In this document: piece after piece, positions 46,309-53,912 of the stretch
Layout: every line of letters begins with the position of its first letter
Position numbering within the stretch: the first letter of the stretch is position 1
Origin: an uncultured Dorea sp.
GTDB lineage: Bacteria; Bacillota; Clostridia; Lachnospirales; Lachnospiraceae
Assembly (NCBI GenBank): GCA_948602995.1
Contig: CAPEBR010000004.1
Span: forward strand, 115,612-179,611
Direction of reading: 5' to 3'
Length of the DNA stretch: 64,000 nucleotides
Position numbers and translations under genes: made by a program
Notes under the pieces: model-generated
Seen by the model: only the letters and a program-made list of their open reading frames with translations
The model's database searches: none
Told to the model about the DNA's origin: nothing

Positions 46309-46325
46309 AAATGCCCCGTCCCCAA
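46288..46325. repeat. GACGGGGCAT palindrome, copy 7
   Basis: Perfect 38-bp palindrome, centre 46306/46307. It ends two convergent frames at once: the ROK fragment on the plus strand and the isomerase-kinase gene on the minus strand both end LGTGHF with stops overlapping at the centre. Confidence 0.92.
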
Positions 46326-48167
46326 AGCTGCCCCGATCATCCCGGCCTCTTTTCCAAGTGCTGCCATTTCAATCTCAGGGATTTCTCCCTGCTTTCCGCC
46401 GAAGCAGTCTTTCTTGATTTGTTCCTGGAGGGGTTTTAGGAGCACGCCGCCCCAGGCGGATATGCTGCCTCCAAGGATGACTAACTGGGGACGGAAGATG
46501 TTGACGATATTGACGATTCCTGTGCCAAGCTTGCGGGTGTAGTCTTCTGTTACTTTTCTGAGTGCCTGGCTGCCCTGTGCTGCACCCCGGAAGATTTCTT
46601 CCGGGGTGAGGTTCTGTCTGGTGGCTGCTTCTGCTGCTTTTTGGAGGGCAGTGAGGGACGCGTAAGCTTCCAGGCAGCCCTTGCGGCCGCAGGTGCAGTC
46701 TTTTCCGTCTTCTACAATTACCATATGTCCCAGTTCACTTCCGCCGATTCCTTTGCCCTGGTAGATCTCGCCATCCAGGATGATTCCGCCGCCTACGCCG
46801 GCGCCGATTGTAAGCATAACTACATCCTGGCATTCTTTTCCAACACCTGCCACTGTCTCTCCGAAGGCTGCACAGTCCGCATTGTTTGCAATGCTTATGG
46901 GGATGGGGAGCCAGGCTCCCATCTGCTCTTTAAGCTTTACCTGCTCCCAGTGGATGTTGTTGGAGTAACGTACTATTCCCGCCTTCCGGTCTATGGTTCC
47001 CGGTACGCCGATTCCAGCGCCAACGCACTGATCCATGGGAATTTTCTGCTGCTCCAAAAGGGCAAGTGCGGCTTCTGCTATCTTTTGAATTGCTTTTCCG
47101 GGTTCGCAGGAGGCGTCTGTGGGAATCTCTGCGGATGCTAAAAGCTTCTGATGGACATCTACAAGACCTACTCTTGTCCAGGCGCTCCCCATGTCAATTC
47201 CGATACGGACGGGAGCTGCCTTCTCCCGGATGGTAGTGACAAGGGCATCGCAGACGCCTTCTATCTGATAGGTCCCGCTCCCGGCACTCAGGAAGAAACT
47301 GTCCCCCTTCTGATAGGGAAGCGCTTCCTCTCCCATCGTAATTCTTCCTTCTCCGTCCAGGATCAGGATACTGGCAAATGATTCTTCTGACACGAGGCCT
47401 TCCATCCGTTTCATGACCCTGCCGTCCAGGTTCAGTTTGTCTACAGTAAAATAGTCGCAGTCTGCCACATGGGGGTAGCTGCTCTTATCCCTTATGATGG
47501 GAACGCGGTTGGTGACTGCCAGCGCCTTTTCAATGTGTAAATCCCGCTTTTTCCCGTCCTTTCCTACTCTTCCGTAATCATATACGCGGTAGGTTACGTT
47601 GGAATTCTGCTGGATCTCAGCAATAAGAATGTCTTTTCCGATCGCATGGATGGTTCCGGATTCAATGAACAGGACGTCCCCTTTCTGTACCGGGACTGCA
47701 TTAAGCACCTCCAGAAGGGTGTCCTCCTGAATCCTTTTTTCGAATTCCTCTCTGCTGATCTCAGTTTTGAAACCATAGTAAAGATAGGCATCTCTTCCGG
47801 AATCCATGACGTACCACATCTCCGTCTTTCCGTACTGTCCCTCATTTTTCAGGGCATACCGGTTATTGGGATGCACCTGTATGGACAAATTATCTTTTGC
47901 GTCAATGAATTTCGCGAGTATGGGGAAATCCCGGAATCTCCGGCAATGGGTTCCCAGCACCTCCCTTCCTTCCTGATCAATGTATTCTTGCAGGGTTTTT
48001 CCTGCGTAACTTCCATTTGTAATCTTCGAAGGTCCGTCTGGGTGGCAGGAAAGTTCCCAGCTTTCTGCCAGTACATCGCCTTCATATTGCTTATGATATT
48101 CCTCCACCAGGCGGCGGCCTCCCCAGAGGTAATCCTTAAAGCCTGGTGCTAATTTTAATAATGCCAT
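46305..48167 (-). CDS. Fused mannose-6-phosphate isomerase and ROK hexokinase
   Basis: 620 residues in two domains. Residues 1-316 are a class I phosphomannose isomerase with zinc-site motifs QVHPNN (His99), KTEMWYV (Glu116) and GTIHAIG (His174). Residues 320-620 are a ROK kinase: GIDMGSAWTRVGL at the ATP site, then GGSELGHMVI with His481 and the zinc motif CTCGRKGC (491-498). The canonical catalytic Asp of NDA-N appears as Asn429 (ANNADCAAFGE). Fusion would couple hexose phosphorylation to conversion of mannose-6-P to fructose-6-P, the last steps of the manno-oligosaccharide route encoded upstream. The end LGTGHF comes from the palindrome. Only a weak ribosome site is seen. Confidence 0.88.
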   Translation of the reverse strand: MALLKLAPGFKDYLWGGRRLVEEYHKQYEGDVLAESWELSCHPDGPSKITNGSYAGKTLQEYIDQEGREVLGTHCRRFRDFPILAKFIDAKDNLSIQVHPNNRYALKNEGQYGKTEMWYVMDSGRDAYLYYGFKTEISREEFEKRIQEDTLLEVLNAVPVQKGDVLFIESGTIHAIGKDILIAEIQQNSNVTYRVYDYGRVGKDGKKRDLHIEKALAVTNRVPIIRDKSSYPHVADCDYFTVDKLNLDGRVMKRMEGLVSEESFASILILDGEGRITMGEEALPYQKGDSFFLSAGSGTYQIEGVCDALVTTIREKAAPVRIGIDMGSAWTRVGLVDVHQKLLASAEIPTDASCEPGKAIQKIAEAALALLEQQKIPMDQCVGAGIGVPGTIDRKAGIVRYSNNIHWEQVKLKEQMGAWLPIPISIANNADCAAFGETVAGVGKECQDVVMLTIGAGVGGGIILDGEIYQGKGIGGSELGHMVIVEDGKDCTCGRKGCLEAYASLTALQKAAEAATRQNLTPEEIFRGAAQGSQALRKVTEDYTRKLGTGIVNIVNIFRPQLVILGGSISAWGGVLLKPLQEQIKKDCFGGKQGEIPEIEMAALGKEAGMIGAALGTGHF

Positions 48168-48211
48168 GATTTCTCATTCCTGCCTTCTTCCTTTTTATAT
48201 CTGATTCAATG

Positions 48212-48376
48212 CTAGAGCGTGTTTGAAAATTGCTTTCTGCCAAATGTGCGTCACAAATTGTGGGGAATTTGCCCCAAATGAAGGAGGCGTAGTGGGCTAC
48301 GCTGACTGAATGCGGGGCAAATTAGCCGCAAAGTGGGGCGTGCAGGTGGCAGGAATGAATTTTCAAACACGCTCTA
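48212..48376. repeat. GCGTGTTTGAAAATT-ended 165-bp inverted-repeat element
   Basis: Outer arms CTAGAGCGTGTTTGAAAATT and its complement, 20 bp. Inside are AATTTGCCCC and GGGGCAAATT, able to form an inner stem, and the 55-base core shared with 39360-39414. It fills the gap between two genes of the mannan operon. The right arm supplies the last codons (ERV) and TGA of the phosphohexomutase. A MITE-like or structured RNA element. Confidence 0.8.
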
Positions 48377-50087
48377 GATCTGTCACTGCCTGCATCAGCT
48401 CCTGAAGCTGTGTTCTGGCATCTGCCTCGTCTGCTCCTCTTACCCCTACATAGAATTTGATCTTGGGCTCTGTGCCAGAAGGCCTTACGCAGCACCATGC
48501 ATCCTGGTCAAATTCAAAATACAGGACATCTGACTTTGGAAGCCCGGTCCTGGTAACAGAACCGTCCTTCAGATTTTTCATGGTGCCTGCGGCATAATCC
48601 CGGAATACGCGGACCTTTCTTGCACCAACGGCATCCGGCACATTTCCTCGGATCTTTTCCATAATCGCCCGGATTTTTCCTGCACCCTCCTGCCCTTTTA
48701 AAGTGACAGTGCACAAATCCTCCTTATAATAGCCGTATTTCCTAAAGAGATGCTCCATCTGCTCACAGAGAGTGAGCCCCTGTTCCTTATAATAGGCCGC
48801 CGCCTCGCACAGTGCCATGACCGCGACTACTGCGTCTTTATCCCGGGCATGTGTTCCTTCCAGACATCCATAACTTTCCTCATAGCCGAAAATAAATTCG
48901 TGAGAGCCTGTCTGCTCAAACAATTTGATCTGTTCCCCGATGTATTTGAATCCGGTCAGTGTCTGAATCAGCTCCACACCGTAGGCGCGGGTGATCTGCT
49001 CTGACATCTTCCCTGAGACAATGGTTGTAACAACTGCGCTGTTTTCCGGGAGCCTTCCAAGGCTCTTCCTGCCGGACAGCAGGTACTCCAAAATGAGCAT
49101 GCCGGACATATTTCCGTTAAAGCTCTGATAACTGCCGTTGCTATCCTTTGCAAAGATCCCAAGTCTGTCCGCATCCGGGTCTGTGGCAAGAACCAGGTCT
49201 GCATCCACCTTTTCTGCAAGCTTAAGCGCCAGGGAAAATGCATCTTTATCCTCCGGATTCGGGCTGGAGACTGTGGGGAAGTTTCCGTCTGGCTGCTCCT
49301 GCTCTTCTACCACATAGACCTTTTCAAAGCCAAGCTCCTTTAAAATCCTTCTTACCGGAAGGTTTCCTGTTCCGTGCAAGGGTGTATAGACAATAGTAAG
49401 CTGTTCCTTCTGCCCCTTGACGATTTCAGGGAAAAGTACCAGGCTTTTCAGGGCTTCCATATACTTATCATCCATCTCCGGGCCAATTACCTCGTACAGG
49501 CCTCTTTCCTGCGCCTCTCTGCGGCTCATGGTCTTTACGGACGCATAGTCTGTAATGGCATTCACCTCGGCAATAATCTCTTTATCCCTCGGTGCGGTAA
49601 TCTGTGCACCATCCTCCCAGTATACCTTGTAGCCATTGTATTCTGCGGGATTGTGGCTTGCGGTGATCACGACCCCTGCCGTGCATCCAAGCTCCCTAAG
49701 CGCAAAAGACAGCATGGGGGTAGGTCTAAGAGACGGGAAAATGTATGCCTTAATCCCATTTGCAGCCATACACAGAGCCGTCTCTTCGGCAAATTCCCGG
49801 GACATATTCCGGGAGTCGAAGGCAATGGCAATTCCCTTTTCCTGCGAGTGCTCTTTTAGGATGTAATTAGAAAGCCCCTGGGTTGCCTTCCTTACCGTAT
49901 AGATATTCATACGGTTTGTCCCGGCCCCGATAATTCCCCTGAGCCCTCCGGTTCCAAATTCCAGATCCTTATAGAACCGCTCACTGATCTTTCTATCGTC
50001 ATCTGCGATCCCTCTTAGCTCTTCCTGTGTCGCCGCATCAAAATACGGATCACTGCACCAAAATTCATATAGTTTTTTCCTGTCCAT
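48363..50087 (-). CDS. Phosphohexomutase (phosphoglucomutase/phosphomannomutase family)
   Basis: 574 residues, the long PgcA-type alpha-D-phosphohexomutase. Motifs: EFGTGGLRG at 43-51, the phospho-serine loop GVVITASHNP (Ser144), the metal loop DPDADRLG, the sugar loop GYEESYG and the phosphate loop RPSGTEPKIKFY. In this locus it should interconvert mannose-1-P from the phosphorylases and mannose-6-P, and perhaps glucose phosphates too. The C-terminal ERV-stop comes from the inverted-repeat element. Confidence 0.92.
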   Translation of the reverse strand: MDRKKLYEFWCSDPYFDAATQEELRGIADDDRKISERFYKDLEFGTGGLRGIIGAGTNRMNIYTVRKATQGLSNYILKEHSQEKGIAIAFDSRNMSREFAEETALCMAANGIKAYIFPSLRPTPMLSFALRELGCTAGVVITASHNPAEYNGYKVYWEDGAQITAPRDKEIIAEVNAITDYASVKTMSRREAQERGLYEVIGPEMDDKYMEALKSLVLFPEIVKGQKEQLTIVYTPLHGTGNLPVRRILKELGFEKVYVVEEQEQPDGNFPTVSSPNPEDKDAFSLALKLAEKVDADLVLATDPDADRLGIFAKDSNGSYQSFNGNMSGMLILEYLLSGRKSLGRLPENSAVVTTIVSGKMSEQITRAYGVELIQTLTGFKYIGEQIKLFEQTGSHEFIFGYEESYGCLEGTHARDKDAVVAVMALCEAAAYYKEQGLTLCEQMEHLFRKYGYYKEDLCTVTLKGQEGAGKIRAIMEKIRGNVPDAVGARKVRVFRDYAAGTMKNLKDGSVTRTGLPKSDVLYFEFDQDAWCCVRPSGTEPKIKFYVGVRGADEADARTQLQELMQAVTDLERV

Positions 50088-50188
50088 TTTACTCTCCTTT
50101 TCAAATCAGATCCCAGTCTCTTTGCATCCGTTTGTACGAATCCTCGTTACGGCCTTTCAGACAGTTGTCCGTGTATCACAGTGCATCC

Positions 50189-50800
50189 TCACACGCATCT
50201 CCTTAAAAAATATGTGTTGACAAATGCCGTAAGCCCAAAGCCGACGATCAGATACAGTGGAACCGCATTGACCAGGACTCCTCCGCCCAGCATGAAGCAG
50301 GCAGGGGGGATGATATTGATTACTGCCATCACCAGTGTATACTGGAAATTCCGCATTGCCATAAGCATGCTTTCCCTGAGCATGGTTCTCATGCTTCCGC
50401 CCTTTTTCAGGAAAACCGGGAAAATATAGCAGAAAATCATTTCCCACAATACAAGAAGACAGCCCACACCAATCCCTACGATTCTCCACTCGCTTCCTCC
50501 CGCGCCTCCCAGGAAAGTAAGGTCAAAGATTAACAGGCAGCCCGTAAGGAGGAACACGAGCCACACCTTCACGCTTCCCTTCAGGTACTTCCTAAAGGCG
50601 CCCGAGAAGTCACGGAAGGATGAGAGGAAGGTTCCCTCTGCCATATCATCACAGCACTGATAGAGAGCCGCAATGGATGCGCCGATGGTAAGAACCGGCA
50701 GAGAACACAGAAGAAACAAAAGGTTCAGGAGAACAAGATCCGCCAGTCTCCCCATAAAGTTAAAAAATGGATTCTCTATATTCATCTTTTTCATCATCAT
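50189..50800 (-). CDS. YesL/DUF624 family membrane protein
   Basis: 203 residues with about five membrane segments. The N-terminus MNIENPFFNFMGRLADLVLL is typical of YesL-like proteins found in carbohydrate ABC loci. The start abuts the stop of the upstream gene, so the two are coupled. Its function is unknown; association with CUT1 importers suggests a helper role for transport. Confidence 0.85.
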   Translation of the reverse strand: MMMKKMNIENPFFNFMGRLADLVLLNLLFLLCSLPVLTIGASIAALYQCCDDMAEGTFLSSFRDFSGAFRKYLKGSVKVWLVFLLTGCLLIFDLTFLGGAGGSEWRIVGIGVGCLLVLWEMIFCYIFPVFLKKGGSMRTMLRESMLMAMRNFQYTLVMAVINIIPPACFMLGGGVLVNAVPLYLIVGFGLTAFVNTYFLRRCV

Positions 50801-51385
50801 TCATCTTCCTTTCACATAATCCATAAACGAGACACAGTTTTCTCTATGCTTCGTCTGTTCTGCAAATACCAGCAGAACCGGGTCGTCTGTGCTGTCTCTC
50901 AGAATATCCTTAAGCCAGGTATCCTTTAGATAAATTCTGTCCTCTGCAAATTCACCGTTCTGCAGAAGACAATACCCATAAAAGCTTTCCGGTATAATCA
51001 TGGCGTCCGTCTCCCCTGCTGACCAGTTAAAGAAAAATTTCTCATAAGAACTCTCGTTGACGCCTTCCAGTTCCTTACCAGTATAAGAAATCTGGTAATC
51101 AGAGTCTATGTTTATTTTCTTCTGATCCAGCCCGGAAAATTCACTGAAGCCCTCCCGGATTTCCCTGTCTCTTGAAAAATCAATCTCCTGATTTACAATC
51201 ACACAGGTGAATTCCTTTTTCTGATCTCCCCACCCGATGTGATAGGTCAGAAGGAGGACAAGCCCTAAAAGGATAAGTCCCAGCAGGATGTGATACCAGT
51301 AATAGTTACAAATATATTCGATCGTCTGACTTCGATCCATATCTTTTGTTTTTTCCCTGATATCCGCAATCCATTTTTTCATCAT
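50801..51385 (-). CDS. Membrane-anchored protein of unknown function in the mannan locus
   Basis: 194 residues: a cytoplasmic helix (WIADIREKTKDMDRSQTIEY), one membrane segment at about 31-50, then an extracytoplasmic part of about 140 residues with FSGLDQKKINIDSDYQISY. GGAGGAGGGCAGAGG precedes the ATG. Its place next to YesL/DUF624 is a pattern I associate with carbohydrate ABC loci, so the two may work as a pair. No enzyme motif seen. Confidence 0.7.
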   Translation of the reverse strand: MMKKWIADIREKTKDMDRSQTIEYICNYYWYHILLGLILLGLVLLLTYHIGWGDQKKEFTCVIVNQEIDFSRDREIREGFSEFSGLDQKKINIDSDYQISYTGKELEGVNESSYEKFFFNWSAGETDAMIIPESFYGYCLLQNGEFAEDRIYLKDTWLKDILRDSTDDPVLLVFAEQTKHRENCVSFMDYVKGR

Positions 51386-51459
51386 CCTCTGCCCTCCTCC
51401 CGCAAATAATAAGTACTCTCTGTCATCTGCCGTATTGTCGTCAATCGGCGCAGACGCCG

Positions 51460-52665
51460 CTACGCCTCGTTCCTTTGCCTTGCAGGCTGAAAATTTATCT
51501 CTTCCAGTAATGCTAAATTTTTCTCAATCAGCTCACATCTGTGCTTTACACAGTCAGGCGAACGCAGGGGATCCGCCGGGGTATGGAAAAGATAGTCCTC
51601 AAGCTTTTCCACCGACGTCTCTGCCACATGCATCCGGGTGTCGCTGGAAGCATAATAGATATATACCGTGCCATCCTCTTTTTTAATTGCTCCATTCGTA
51701 AACACGACATTAGATACATCCCCAGTGCGCTCTTTCCCGAGAGGTACTAAGAATACCCCGGACGGCTCGGCGATTACCTTTGTGGGATCTTTCAGGTCTG
51801 TCCCGAAGACATACAGCACATACCTCAGCCCTGCCGCCGTATTCCGCACGCCATGGGCAATGTGTATCCAACATTTCTCCCCTTTTATGGGAACAGCGCC
51901 CGCGCCGTTTTTTGCTTCTGTAAGGGTGTGGTAAATGCGCCTGCTGATGATGATCTCCTCGCCGATCACCGCATGCTCTATGTCATCGCAGAGCCCGAAG
52001 CCGATCCCGCCGCCGCTTCCGGTTTCGATAAAGCCATCCATGGGGCGGGTGTAAAATGCGTACTTCCCGTCCACAAATTCCGGGTGGAGCACTACATTTC
52101 TCTGTTGGGGGGAATGCAGTGTCTTCAGGTTGTCCAGGCGCTCCCACGACTTCAGATCCTTTGTCCTTACAATGCCTGCCTCCGCCACTGCCGCCGACAG
52201 ATCCGGATTGTCCTTATCCTTGCTCTCAGAGCAGAACACTCCATAGATCCAGCCGTCCTCGTGCTTCGTCAGACGCATGTCATAGACATTAGTCTCCTCC
52301 GGACAGGTATCCGGCAGCACAACCGGATAATCCCAGAACCGGAAACCAAAGATCCCGTTGTCGCTCTCTGCAACGGCAAAGAAGGATTTCCTGTCCGCGC
52401 CTTCCACCCGGGCAGCCAGGTAAAACTTCCCGTTCAGTTCAATCGCCCCGGAGTTCATGACCGCATTGACCCCCAGACGCTCCATGAAAAACGGGTTTGT
52501 CTCCTCATCCAGGTCATATTTCCAGTGCAGGGGAATGTGCTCCCTGGTGAGCACCGGATACTCGTACCGGTCGAAAATGCCGTTGTAAAAGCGGCTCTTT
52601 TTATTTTCGCGCCGGATTAATTCCTCATATTTTTTCAGTTCTTCAAAATATCTGCTATGTATCAT
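51460..52665 (-). CDS. 4-O-beta-D-mannosyl-D-glucose phosphorylase (GH130 subfamily 1)
   Basis: 401 residues from the ATG giving MIHSRYF, which has AGGAGG seven bases upstream; a TTG two codons earlier is less likely. Cytoplasmic. Typical GH130_1 features: SGAIELNGKFYLAARVEG, the candidate general acid Asp129 in NVYDMRLTKHEDGW, LHSPQQRNVVLHPEF, TRPMDGFIETGSGGGIG. It cleaves Man-beta-1,4-Glc with phosphate to mannose-1-P and glucose. It overlaps the epimerase gene, which makes its substrate. Subfamily call rests on motifs and context. Confidence 0.88.
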   Translation of the reverse strand: MIHSRYFEELKKYEELIRRENKKSRFYNGIFDRYEYPVLTREHIPLHWKYDLDEETNPFFMERLGVNAVMNSGAIELNGKFYLAARVEGADRKSFFAVAESDNGIFGFRFWDYPVVLPDTCPEETNVYDMRLTKHEDGWIYGVFCSESKDKDNPDLSAAVAEAGIVRTKDLKSWERLDNLKTLHSPQQRNVVLHPEFVDGKYAFYTRPMDGFIETGSGGGIGFGLCDDIEHAVIGEEIIISRRIYHTLTEAKNGAGAVPIKGEKCWIHIAHGVRNTAAGLRYVLYVFGTDLKDPTKVIAEPSGVFLVPLGKERTGDVSNVVFTNGAIKKEDGTVYIYYASSDTRMHVAETSVEKLEDYLFHTPADPLRSPDCVKHRCELIEKNLALLEEINFQPARQRNEA

Positions 52666-53833
52666 GTCCAAGCCTCCTGATTACTTCTATGCACATACGT
52701 CCATTGTGGTAGGGACATTTCCAGGGCTCTACAATGGGCTTTCGGATGGGAAGGTTGTTCTTATCCGCTGCCCAGAACCATTCGGAGCCGTCCCGCCTGT
52801 CAATAAGGTGGGCGGCAATGTAGTCCCAAAGGGATTCTGCTGCCTTCAGATATGCCGTATTCTGAAAATTTTTCTGGTAGCCGTTCACAAAGCCCACGAT
52901 TCCCTCTGCCTGGACCCACCACACTCTCGTAGTGTCCGGCACGCCCTTTTCTGCCTCATTCAGAAGCGCCCCCTCGTAAAAGGCACGCTCATAAATATTT
53001 TTCGTAATCTCCTTCGTGATGGGGGACAGCTTCTCTGTGTACACGGGATCTCCCAGCACCTCAAGGCCTCTGTCAATCAGCCAGGCGGCTTCGATATCAT
53101 GGCCATAGGAATAAAGATCAATTAGGGAATTCCACTCCCTGTCAAAAAATACCTCCTGTCTCCCAAGCCGCCTGTTATATACCTTGCCGGCCATAAGTCC
53201 CAGCATGAACCGGAGCCGGTCCGCCACCTTCTCATCCCCGCTTACACGGTAGAGCTCTGTGTAGGCTTCGAATACATGGAGGAGGGTGTTCATGGTCTTT
53301 TCCGCTATCACTCCGTTTTCTGACAGCTTCTCATTATCCACAGGCTTGAAATCTCTTGTAAAAGCCTCCAGGTATCCCAGGGAATCCGTGCACCGCTCCT
53401 CAATCAGTCTTTGGAGAGAAATTGCCAGCTTAAGCGCTTCCTCATCCTTTACCACTTTATAATAGGAAGAAAGTGCATAGATTGCAAATGCCTGATTATA
53501 CGTATGCTTCGTATCATCCTGAATCTGTCCGTCATATGTCACGGACCAGAACACCCCGCCGCACTCCCTGTCCAGACAGTGTTCCCGAAGGAAGCGGTAC
53601 GCATGAGCCGCATCCTCCTTTAAGCTCTCCTTTCCCAATAGCAGATATGCATTTGAAAAAAACCATAAGATACGGCTGTTTAGGATACACCCCTTCTCAT
53701 AGAACGGATCCGTCCTGAGATCATAATCCATATATCCATAATATCCGCCGTACTCATCATCCCGGAGCCCTTCCCAAAAGGGAATTAATGTTGTCTCAAG
53801 ATGATACTTAATCTCTCTTACAAAGCTTTCCAT
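52655..53833 (-). CDS. Cellobiose 2-epimerase (AGE family)
   Basis: 392 residues, an (alpha/alpha)6-barrel enzyme. Motifs: DDEYGGYYGYMDYD near 25-38, KHTYNQAFAIYALSSYY, SLIDLYSYGHDIEAAWLI with the probable catalytic His245, and WWVQAEGIVGF. In this locus it should convert beta-1,4-mannobiose to mannosyl-glucose for the adjacent phosphorylase. The gene overlaps the phosphorylase gene by 11 bases. Upstream, the tandem-repeat mini-ORF ends 16 bases inside its start. Confidence 0.9.
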   Translation of the reverse strand: MESFVREIKYHLETTLIPFWEGLRDDEYGGYYGYMDYDLRTDPFYEKGCILNSRILWFFSNAYLLLGKESLKEDAAHAYRFLREHCLDRECGGVFWSVTYDGQIQDDTKHTYNQAFAIYALSSYYKVVKDEEALKLAISLQRLIEERCTDSLGYLEAFTRDFKPVDNEKLSENGVIAEKTMNTLLHVFEAYTELYRVSGDEKVADRLRFMLGLMAGKVYNRRLGRQEVFFDREWNSLIDLYSYGHDIEAAWLIDRGLEVLGDPVYTEKLSPITKEITKNIYERAFYEGALLNEAEKGVPDTTRVWWVQAEGIVGFVNGYQKNFQNTAYLKAAESLWDYIAAHLIDRRDGSEWFWAADKNNLPIRKPIVEPWKCPYHNGRMCIEVIRRLGHDT

Positions 53834-53907
53834 ATCTCAATTGCCTTTTTCATCTCTGCTACTTTTTTCATTTCCGTTACTTTTTTCATTTCTATTACTT
53901 TTTTCAT
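53818..53907 (-). CDS. 29-residue tandem-repeat peptide overlapping the epimerase start (candidate leader ORF)
   Basis: An open frame of 30 codons made of [MKKVxE] units: MKKVIE, MKKVTE, MKKVAE, MKKAIE, then IWKAL-stop. It starts just after the GH130_2 stop, with AAAAGG about eight bases before its ATG, and overlaps the epimerase start by 16 bases. Translation could couple the two genes. It may instead be a chance frame in an 18-bp repeat. Confidence 0.35.
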   Translation of the reverse strand: MKKVIEMKKVTEMKKVAEMKKAIEIWKAL

Positions 53908-53912
53908 CCCTG
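53836..53912. repeat. 18-bp tandem repeat (about four units)
   Basis: Minus-strand unit GAAATGAAAAAAGTAACG, repeated between the GH130_2 stop and the epimerase start. All units keep the same length, a multiple of three, and stay open in one frame. Confidence 0.85.

Noticed and set aside
51853..52620. 255-codon plus-strand frame
   Set aside because: Antisense to the GH130_1 gene, which has clear family motifs; no ribosome site or recognisable protein.
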